The notes under the pieces: model-generated
What the model was told of the DNA's origin: nothing
Seen by the model: the letters and a program-made list of their open reading frames with translations, nothing else
The model's database searches: none
Position numbers and translations under genes: made by a program
Shown: piece after piece, positions 1 to 6,224 of the stretch
How the letters are laid out: every line of letters starts with the position of its first letter
Position numbering within the stretch: position 1 is the stretch's first letter
From: JBBSEZ01 sp038239195
GTDB taxonomy: Bacteria > Planctomycetota > Planctomycetia > Gemmatales > Gemmataceae
NCBI GenBank assembly: GCA_038239195.1
Contig: JBBSEZ010000110.1
Location: 1 to 24,146 of the forward strand
Length of the DNA stretch: 24,146 bases
Direction of reading: 5' to 3'

Positions 1-182
1 GCCCACCCGCCCCACACGAAACACAACAGCCCAAAACGGCAAACGTTTGGGGCCGGGTGTCCCGCCCAAAATTCCGCACCGCTGACCACTTCGCGGCCCA
101 GGCGCAACTCACCCCCGCGTGGGCCTCGAAGACTCGGCCCACCCTACTCGAGTAATCGTCCGTCGCAGGAAGGAGTGAGAAC
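1..182. other. Non-coding leader upstream of argJ
   Basis: I see no gene in this stretch. It contains a perfect 10-bp palindrome TACTCGAGTA at 145-154, 12 bases before the argJ ribosome binding site, which could be an operator. No convincing -35/-10 pair was found. Confidence 0.3.
167..175 (+). promoter_or_regulatory. Ribosome binding site that fixes the argJ GTG start
   Basis: AGGAAGGAG lies 7 bases before GTG at 183. It is a near-perfect anti-16S match and supports the non-ATG start. Confidence 0.8.
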
Positions 183-1391
183 GTGACGCAGAGCGCATCG
201 TCCTGGCACCTGGCACGGGGCTACCGCTACGCGGGGCTACACTGTGGCATCCGGCCCGACCCGGCCCGGCGCGACCTCGCCCTCGTCGTGAGCGCGGTCC
301 CGACCGCCGCCGCGGGCGTCTTCACGCAGAACCGCGTCCGCGCCGCGCCCGTGCGCGTCTGCCAGGAGTGCCTGCCGTCGGCCTCGGTGCGCGGCGTGGT
401 GATCTGCTCGGGCAACGCCAACGCCTGCACGGGCCCGCAGGGCCTCGCCGACGCCCGCCGCATGACCGCGCTCGCGGCGCACGAGGTCGGCTGTCGCCCC
501 GAGGACTTCCTGGTGTGCTCGACGGGCATCATCGGCCGGCACCTGCCGATGGAGCGCGTCGAGGCCGGCATCCGCCAGGCCGCCGGCCAGGTCGAAGAAT
601 CCGCCCAGGCCCTGACCGGGCTCGCCCGGGCCATCCTCACCACCGACACGCGCATCAAGGTCGTCACGCGGGCCGTCGAGATCGATGGCCACCAGGTGCG
701 CTTGACGGGCGTCGCCAAGGGGGCGGCGATGATCGGGCCCAACATGGCGACGCTGCTGGCGTTCGTCTTCACCGACGCCGCCGTGGCGCCCGGCGACCTG
801 GCAACCCTCGTCGCGCGCGCGGGGACGCAGACGTTCAACTGCGTGAGCGTCGAGGGGCACGTGAGCACCAACGACACGCTGCTCGTGTTCGCCAACGGCC
901 AGGCGGGCGGTCCGCTGCTGCACGCCGACGGCCTGGCCCGCTTCGGCCCCGCGGTGACGGGCGTCTGCGCCGACCTGGCGCGGGCCATCGCCGAGGACGC
1001 CGAGGGGGCGCAGCACCTGGTAACCATTGAGGTCGAGGGCCTGCGCGACGACGCCGAGGCGCACAAGGTGGCCAAGGCGGTCGCCGACAGCGCCCTGGTC
1101 AAAACCGCGATTTTCGGGGCCGACCCCAACTGGGGCCGCATCGTCTCGGCCGCCGGCTACGCAGGCGTCGAGTTCGAGGAGGAACACCTCTCGCTGTGGA
1201 TCGGCGATCTGCTCCTCTACCACGCCGGCGTGCCGCAGCCGTTCGACGCCGCGACGGCCTCGGCCTACCTCAAGCGCGAGCGGAACGTCACGCTGCGCTT
1301 GCGCTTCACGCTGGGGCCGGGGCGCTGTACCTTCTGGACGTGCGACCTGACGTATGACTACGTGAAGCTGAACGCGGAGTACACGACCTGA
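183..1391 (+). CDS. argJ: Glutamate N-acetyltransferase / amino-acid acetyltransferase (ArgJ)
   Basis: ArgJ moves the acetyl group from N-acetylornithine to glutamate, the recycling step of arginine synthesis in the cytoplasm; some members also use acetyl-CoA. The 402-aa length is normal for the family. The self-cleavage region KGAAMIGPNMATLLAF spans residues 179-194, and Thr190 is the expected cleavage site and nucleophile that starts the beta chain. The oxyanion-hole motif STGIIG (113-118), the DPNWGR motif (315-320) and the characteristic NAEYTT C-terminus are all present. The start is GTG, chosen because a strong Shine-Dalgarno AGGAAGGAG (167-175) sits 7 bases upstream. No other arginine gene is nearby. 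Whether it is mono- or bifunctional cannot be told from the sequence alone. Confidence 0.96.
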   Translation: MTQSASSWHLARGYRYAGLHCGIRPDPARRDLALVVSAVPTAAAGVFTQNRVRAAPVRVCQECLPSASVRGVVICSGNANACTGPQGLADARRMTALAAHEVGCRPEDFLVCSTGIIGRHLPMERVEAGIRQAAGQVEESAQALTGLARAILTTDTRIKVVTRAVEIDGHQVRLTGVAKGAAMIGPNMATLLAFVFTDAAVAPGDLATLVARAGTQTFNCVSVEGHVSTNDTLLVFANGQAGGPLLHADGLARFGPAVTGVCADLARAIAEDAEGAQHLVTIEVEGLRDDAEAHKVAKAVADSALVKTAIFGADPNWGRIVSAAGYAGVEFEEEHLSLWIGDLLLYHAGVPQPFDAATASAYLKRERNVTLRLRFTLGPGRCTFWTCDLTYDYVKLNAEYTT

Positions 1392-1412
1392 GACGCGCCG
1401 GGTGGTGCGGGC

Positions 1413-1447
1413 GGGTTAGCGACGCTTCGGAAGAGCGTCGCTAACCC
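1413..1447. terminator. Bidirectional hairpin between convergent argJ and adk
   Basis: The 14-base arm GGGTTAGCGACGCT (1413-1426) pairs perfectly with AGCGTCGCTAACCC (1434-1447) across a 7-base loop. The two flanking genes converge here and the adk stop codon (1441-1443) lies inside one arm. There is no clear T-tract on either side, so it may need Rho or act mainly as a 3'-end stabiliser. Confidence 0.65.
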
Positions 1448-2076
1448 AGCCGCAACGCGAGCCGCAGTTCCTGATACACCTCCGTCGCCGGCTTCGTCCC
1501 ATCCACCTTGACGATCAGCCCCTTCTTGCGAAACAGGTCCAGCAGCGGCACCGTCTTGGCGTGGTAGTCCGCCAGGCGCCCCTGCACCGCCTCCGGCTTG
1601 TCGTCGGCGCGGATCAGCAGCGGCCCCTTGCATACGTCGCACGTGCCGGGCACCGCGGGGCGGTGATGGATCAGGTTGTAGTCCAGCCCGCACCCGGAGC
1701 ACAGCCGACGGCTCAGGATGCGCTCCAGCACCACGCTGTCCGGCACGTCGATCAAGATCACCGCATCGACGTCGTAGCTCTCCAGAAAAAACTCCGCCTG
1801 CGGCCGGTTGCGCGGGAAGCCGTCGAGGATGAGCCCATAGTTCCAGTCGTGCTCCTCCAACCGGGCGCGCACCACTTCCTCGACGATCGAGTCGGGCACC
1901 AGTTCTCCCGCCGCCACGATGCGCTTGATGCGGGCGCCGAGTTTGGTGTGGCTTTGGATGTTCCAGCGGAAGACGTCGCCCACGCTGAGGTGCGTCAGGT
2001 CGAGTTCTTCCTTCAACAGCCGGGCCTGTGTGCCCTTGCCGCTGCCCTGAACCCCCATGATTACGTACTTGTGCAT
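1441..2076 (-). CDS. adk: Adenylate kinase, zinc-LID type
   Basis: This is a nucleoside monophosphate kinase of the adenylate kinase family, catalysing ATP + AMP to 2 ADP in the cytoplasm. The protein is 211 aa. The P-loop GVQGSGKGTQ is at residues 8-17, the NMP-binding signature DGFPRN at 85-90, and the LID domain carries four cysteines (126, 129, 146, 149) in the zinc-binding C-x2-C...C-x2-C arrangement. The P-loop has Val-Gln where most Adk proteins have Ala-Pro, so it is a divergent member and may be a second adk in the genome. The start at 2076 was chosen because MHKYVIMG begins directly at the first beta strand. The frame stays open upstream to 2118, but that would add 14 unrelated residues and overlap the preceding gene, which ends at 2099. 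Confidence 0.92.
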   Translation of the reverse strand: MHKYVIMGVQGSGKGTQARLLKEELDLTHLSVGDVFRWNIQSHTKLGARIKRIVAAGELVPDSIVEEVVRARLEEHDWNYGLILDGFPRNRPQAEFFLESYDVDAVILIDVPDSVVLERILSRRLCSGCGLDYNLIHHRPAVPGTCDVCKGPLLIRADDKPEAVQGRLADYHAKTVPLLDLFRKKGLIVKVDGTKPATEVYQELRLALRLG

Positions 2077-2098
2077 GTCGTGTCCCCGGTCCCCACCT

Positions 2099-2527
2099 TC
2101 ATGGCCCCACCAGGACACGCAGCCCCTCCACCTGCTCGCGCACCCACGGGAGCTCGGCCAAGACCTCCCCCGCTCCGAACGACGCCAGGTTGGCGACCGC
2201 GATGGCCGCGAAGTCGCGCCACATCGACCTCTTGCCCCACTCCTCCCTTGTGCCGAACGCCGCCCAGAACAGGGCGCATTCCGCCACCGGCGCGAACGTC
2301 TCCGCCACCAGGAGGTAGAGGGCCCGCGATTGTTCGGGGTCGATGAAGCTCGGGAGGACGATGATGACGATGGGGTAGGTGCAGGCGGTCAGCCAGGCGC
2401 CCGCGAACAGGCGCCGGCCGATGGGGTGGCGCGCCGACAGGCCGACCAGCAGGATCGCCCCCTCGATCAGGATGCTCAGGAGATAGCCGAAGGGCAAAAA
2501 CGCCCAGTCACCCGCCGTCGCGAACAT
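2099..2527 (-). CDS. Small four-helix membrane protein, unknown function
   Basis: The product is 142 aa and I recognise no family. It has four hydrophobic stretches, at about residues 10-30, 41-60, 70-91 and 105-125, joined by short charged loops, so it is probably an inner-membrane protein. The gene ends 22 bases before adk on the same strand and is likely co-transcribed with it. The start at 2527 (MFATAGDW) is preferred over 2605 because the longer form would run back through a good promoter (2577-2605), and the extra residues are Arg-rich and unlike a membrane-protein N-terminus. GC-rich third positions support coding. Confidence 0.7.
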   Translation of the reverse strand: MFATAGDWAFLPFGYLLSILIEGAILLVGLSARHPIGRRLFAGAWLTACTYPIVIIVLPSFIDPEQSRALYLLVAETFAPVAECALFWAAFGTREEWGKRSMWRDFAAIAVANLASFGAGEVLAELPWVREQVEGLRVLVGP

Positions 2528-2576
2528 GCGGTGTCGCCCCTTGCACGAAACGCCCCTCGCCAGGCTCGCCCAGCCG

Positions 2577-2605
2577 ATGCTACGCCGCGCGTGCCGCCCC
2601 GGCAA
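2577..2605 (-). promoter_or_regulatory. Candidate sigma70-type promoter for the membrane protein-adk operon
   Basis: On the minus strand TTGCCG (2605-2600) is followed after exactly 17 bases by TAGCAT (2582-2577). This would place the transcript start near 2570, about 43 bases before the ATG at 2527. Confidence 0.5.
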
Positions 2606-2617
2606 CGGTAGGGGCGT

Positions 2618-2663
2618 GGCTTTCCAGCCGATCTGGGGCTGGCGTGTCCGGCTTGAAAGCCGG
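2618..2663. repeat. Possible REP-like intergenic hairpin element
   Basis: GGCTTTCCAGCC (2618-2629) is followed by the stem CCGGCT-TGAA-AGCCGG (2648-2663), which can fold as a short hairpin. It lies in the gap between divergent genes. The related wording of the two blocks (GGCTTTCCAGCC and GGCTTGAAAGCC) suggests a dispersed intergenic repeat, but I see only this copy in the window. Confidence 0.3.
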
Positions 2664-2680
2664 CCGTACGGGCCGTGGGC

Positions 2681-2734
2681 TTGACAACCTCGCGCTAAAG
2701 TGTAAGTATGTACACATATAGGCCTGTGTTGACA
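2681..2734 (+). promoter_or_regulatory. AT-rich promoter/operator region upstream of the DUF429 gene
   Basis: Two perfect TTGACA boxes lie at 2681-2686 and 2729-2734. The first is followed after 17 bases by AAGTAT (2704-2709). An imperfect palindrome, TATGT-AC-ACATA (2707-2718), overlaps that -10 position and looks like an operator half-site pair. The region is clearly richer in A+T than its surroundings. Confidence 0.45.
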
Positions 2735-2763
2735 CGAGTGCGGGGAGAAGCGAGGGGGCGGGC

Positions 2764-3605
2764 GTGCGGTTCGAGGCGATTCACGGCGTGGGCTTTAGCG
2801 GGGCGAGGCTGGCGGGGCGGACGACTGGGTCGCCCGCGTGGTGCCCGCGGCCGGGGCGGCGGGGCCGATGCTGGAGGGGCTGTCTCGGCTCGAAGGCCTG
2901 TGCGGGACGGCGGAGCGGGCCGAGGCGCTGGCGCACTTGGTGGGCATGATTCGGGCGTCGGAGCGGTCTTTGTGGGCGCTCGATTTCCCGTTCGGCTTTC
3001 CCGTCGAGGTGATGGGGCCGGGGGCGTGGTCGGCGCAGTTCGCGTTCTTGCGGGACTGGGCCGAGGACGGGTACGGGGCGGGCCTGGAGTGCCTCCGCCG
3101 CGCCGAGGCGCTGGGCGGGCCGCGCCACGTACGCCGGCTGACGGACGTCGAGGAAAAGGCGCCGTTCGACCCCTACCACTACCGCATCATCTACCAGACC
3201 TTCCACGGCCTGCGCGACGTGCTCGGCCCGCTGCGGGGCGACGGCGCGACGGCCATCCTGCCGTTCCACTACCGGCGCCTCCCGGCGGCGCGGCGGGTGC
3301 TGGTGGAGGCGTGCCCGGCCTCGACGCTCAAGCGGCTCGGCCTGCCGCACCAGAACTACAAGCAGCCCGAGGGCGGGCCGCTGACGCGCAAACGACTGCG
3401 GACGCGCCGGGCCATCCTCGACGGCCTGGCAGGTCACGTCGCCTTCTCCGAGCGGCACCGCCGGATGATGATGCGGGATGGCGGGGCCGACGCGCTGGAC
3501 GCGGTCCTCGCCGCCGTCGGGGCCGAGCGGGCGTGGCAGGCGTGCGACCACCGGGCGGTGGCGCGCCACCCGCGCTACCCGCGCGAAGGGCGGCTCTACG
3601 TCTGA
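2764..3605 (+). CDS. DUF429 / predicted RNase H-like protein, apparently frameshifted
   Basis: The open frame 2838-3605 encodes most of a DUF429-family protein (RNase H-like fold, function not established). It has ALDFPFGFP near its start, FDPYHYRIIYQTFHG in the middle, and a C-terminal DALDAVLAAVGA block with conserved Asp residues. The N-terminus lies in another frame: GTG at 2764, behind the purine-rich GAGGGGG, gives MRFEAIHGVGFSGARLAGRTT. At about 2825-2827 one base (T) seems missing: ACTGGG where ACTTGGG would join RTT directly to WVARVVPAAG in the second frame. I therefore annotate the whole span. A second oddity is GVGFSGA where the family usually has GVDFSGA, which removes an expected catalytic Asp. 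It is either a decaying gene or a sequence error plus a substitution. Confidence 0.65.
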
Positions 3606-3677
3606 GGGCGCGGGCGACGCCGGGTAGAAGTGCCCGAACAAAGCGGCGGCGCTCGGCCGGGCACGACGAATGAAGGG

Positions 3678-3696
3678 GCGCCCGGGTTACGGGCGC
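3678..3696. terminator. Short hairpin at the 3' end of the first TPR gene
   Basis: GCGCCCG (3678-3684) pairs perfectly with CGGGCGC (3690-3696). The 5-base loop contains the stop codon of the TPR gene ending at 3687. No T-tract follows on the minus strand, so its role as a terminator is uncertain. Confidence 0.35.
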
Positions 3697-6074
3697 TGCG
3701 TCCCGACGACCTTCTTGAAGTCGCCCCGCCCCGCGAGCGGGCGGAACGCCGGGGCCTCGGCCGGCGCGGCGGGCGCCTTGTGCCCGCGCTCCAGCGCCTT
3801 GCCCAGCGACTCGACGGCGCGGCCGGCCGTCCGCTCCTTGATCTCGGCGCCCTCGAGGCCCGCGGACAGTTTCGCGTACAGTTCCGCCAGTTCGTACCAC
3901 TGCCCGGCAGACAGGCCGTCGTCGAGAACGAGCTCGTCGGCGACCTTCAGGGCGCCGGCAAGGCCTCCCGCTTGCAGCTGCTGGTTGGCACGGCTCAGGC
4001 GGAGCAGGGGCGGCTCCAGCCGCTCGGCGACTTCGCCGGCGCGCTGCAACTCGCGCTCGTAGTCGCTCGTCCGGTTGAGGGACCGATACAGGAAGCCTCG
4101 CTCCTGGAAGGTGCGCTGGAGGTCGAAGCGCCAGTCGCGGCGGCCCGGCTCCAGGCCCAACGCGGCCTCCAGGCAGGCGATGGCGCGGGTGTAGCACGTC
4201 AGGGCGTCGTCGTGGCGCTTCTCGTCGTCCAGCCGGGCGGCCCGGTAGGAATAATCTCGCCCCAGGGCGACGTGGCCGGGGGCGTCGCGGGGGACGTCGC
4301 GGACCAGCGCCTGGTGAATGCGAATCGCTTCGAGGTAGGCCTCGTCCGCTTCGCGGGCCCGGCCGTGCTGGGCGAGGAACAGGCCGAGTTGCGTGTGGGC
4401 GTCGCCCCAGTACATCCGAAATTCGTGATGGGCGGGGAAGTCGGCCACGGTGCGGGCCCACAGCCGCGCCCCTTCGCGAAGGGCCGCCTCGACCTCGGCG
4501 TAGGCCCCCAGGGAAGCGAGGTGGCGGGCCAGGGTCACGTGGCCCTGGGCCAGGTGGCGCCGGTACTCGGCGCTGGCGGGGAAGTCGTCCGCCAGCTTCT
4601 TCTCGGCGGCGAGCGCGGCCTTCAGATGCTTAACCGCCTCCGCGCCCTTGCCCCGCGACGCTTCCAGCATGCCGACGGTGATGAAGGCCTCGGCGAGCGC
4701 CGTGCGGAACTTCGGGGCCCGGGGATGTGCGTCGGCCAGTTTGGCCAGGCCGTCGTGCGCTGCCCGGAGGTGCTTCTCCGCCTCGGCGGTGTCCCCAGCA
4801 AAGAGATAGGCCATTCCGCTGGCGTTCGACCCCTGCGCCCAGGCGAGGCGATACTTGGGGATGGCGGGGAAGTCGGTCGCCAGCTTGGCGAGCAGGGCCA
4901 GGGCCTCGCGGAAGTAGGGCTGGGCCGTCTCCGGCGCTCCGCCGGACAGCTTTTGCAGCGCCAGGAAGACCTTCACCCGCGCCAGCAGCCAGCGGTAGCC
5001 CGGCACCTCCGGGCACTGCTTCGCGTCCTTCTCCGCCTTGGCGAGCATGCGCTCGAGCTCGCCCTTTTGTCGGGCCAGGCGCTCGAGGTCCAGCGTTTGC
5101 AGGCTGGCGAGGACTTTCTCCTCGTCCGAGACGAGCTCGCGGGAGGCCGGGAACTTCGCCAGCTTCTCCTCCAGCCGGTCTGCCGCGCGCAGCGCAGCGC
5201 GCTCCCCGGCGGGGTCGTTGAGGAACTTGAGCGGTTGGGCGAGGTTGCGGTAGACGGCGGGGAGGTCGCGCCAGCGCTCTGGGCGGTCGGGATGGTCGGC
5301 TTCCTGGCGCTCGAAGATGTGGATGGTTTCCTGGAGCAAGGCGACGGCCTGCGCGAAGCGGCCCGATTCGCGGACTAGCAGGGCGTAGGCGTTGCAGGCG
5401 GAGGCGAGCAACGGGGCAGGTTCGGAGGCCTTGGGGGCGTCGGCCACGAACCGCCGGGCGAGCTGGATGGCCCGCTGAAAGGCGAGCTCGCTCTCCGGGT
5501 GGCGCGCCAGGCCCATCAAGTGGGAGCCCTGGCTGATGAGTACCTCGATCAGCTCCTTGCGGTGCTCCGCCGAGGGCTCGTCCTCTTTGACCAGTTGTTC
5601 GAGGACGTGGATTGCGCGGGCCTGGATGGCGACGGCCTCGACGGGCCTGTCGGCGGTGGCGTCGCAGGCGCTCAAGGCGCGGTAGCTCCTGGCGAGCTCG
5701 AAGCGAACGGCGCGGTCCTGCGGGTGGCTGGCCCCGAGCTGCTCGAGCGACGAGATGGTCGCCCGGAGGAGGGCCTTGGCCCGCGCGAGCTCCCACAGGC
5801 CGGCCTGCGCCCTCGCCAGTTGATTCTGGCAGCGATACAGCGCGAGGGCGGGGGCTGAGCCCCCGGGGCGCCGGGCCACCAGCTTCTTGTGCTCCTCGAT
5901 GGAGGCGAGGTAGTACTTCTCGGCCTCCACCAACTTGTGCTTTTTCGCGAGGTCATCGGCGCGCTTCTGGAGGGCGGCGGCGCGATCCGGGGGGGCCTCC
6001 TGGGCGCGGAGCGCTCCGAGCGAGGCGAGGAGCGCGAGGAGGAGGGCCTGGCACAGCGAGGAGGGGCGAGACAT
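3687..6074 (-). CDS. Secreted TPR-repeat protein (paralogue 1)
   Basis: The product is 795 aa. An N-terminal signal peptide (MSRPSSLCQALLLALLASLG, likely cut after ALRA at about residue 24) is followed by tandem degenerate TPR-like helical hairpins to the C-terminus. Recurrent units have the form AxAxxxxxxAIxLxxxLxxxxPxxxxxRxxLA. The C-terminus (AFRPLAGRGDFKKV) resembles the end of TPR regions attached to planctomycete Ser/Thr kinases, but no kinase domain is present. It presumably acts as a periplasmic or extracytoplasmic protein scaffold; no catalytic motif is visible. The start at 6074 matches the MSRP start of the paralogue upstream. A ribosome binding site GAGGG lies 8 bases before the ATG. 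It is the downstream member of a tandem duplication with the gene at 6225-8642. Confidence 0.88.
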   Translation of the reverse strand: MSRPSSLCQALLLALLASLGALRAQEAPPDRAAALQKRADDLAKKHKLVEAEKYYLASIEEHKKLVARRPGGSAPALALYRCQNQLARAQAGLWELARAKALLRATISSLEQLGASHPQDRAVRFELARSYRALSACDATADRPVEAVAIQARAIHVLEQLVKEDEPSAEHRKELIEVLISQGSHLMGLARHPESELAFQRAIQLARRFVADAPKASEPAPLLASACNAYALLVRESGRFAQAVALLQETIHIFERQEADHPDRPERWRDLPAVYRNLAQPLKFLNDPAGERAALRAADRLEEKLAKFPASRELVSDEEKVLASLQTLDLERLARQKGELERMLAKAEKDAKQCPEVPGYRWLLARVKVFLALQKLSGGAPETAQPYFREALALLAKLATDFPAIPKYRLAWAQGSNASGMAYLFAGDTAEAEKHLRAAHDGLAKLADAHPRAPKFRTALAEAFITVGMLEASRGKGAEAVKHLKAALAAEKKLADDFPASAEYRRHLAQGHVTLARHLASLGAYAEVEAALREGARLWARTVADFPAHHEFRMYWGDAHTQLGLFLAQHGRAREADEAYLEAIRIHQALVRDVPRDAPGHVALGRDYSYRAARLDDEKRHDDALTCYTRAIACLEAALGLEPGRRDWRFDLQRTFQERGFLYRSLNRTSDYERELQRAGEVAERLEPPLLRLSRANQQLQAGGLAGALKVADELVLDDGLSAGQWYELAELYAKLSAGLEGAEIKERTAGRAVESLGKALERGHKAPAAPAEAPAFRPLAGRGDFKKVVGTQRP

Positions 6075-6129
6075 GGAACGGGCCCTCGAAGGAGGTGAAG
6101 GGGGCCGGCGCTGGGCCGGGCGGGAAGCG

Positions 6130-6165
6130 GTCTACCGTGGGGGCGTGGGAGAAGCAAGGCGAAAG
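6130..6165 (-). promoter_or_regulatory. Duplicated upstream region / promoter of TPR paralogue 1
   Basis: This 35-base block (6131-6165) matches 8696-8730, upstream of the other TPR gene, at 31 of 35 positions. Within it, on the minus strand, TTGCTT (6157-6152) and GTAGAC (6135-6130) are separated by 16 bases, the same spacing as in the second copy. Similarity continues into the leader (GCCGGC hairpin, CTTCGAGGGCC) and stops just beyond 6165. Confidence 0.5.
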
Positions 6166-6224
6166 AAGCGGGAGGCGCCCGCCCACCCGTGTAGCCGCGA
6201 CGCGCAGCGGAGCGCGGACGCGGC

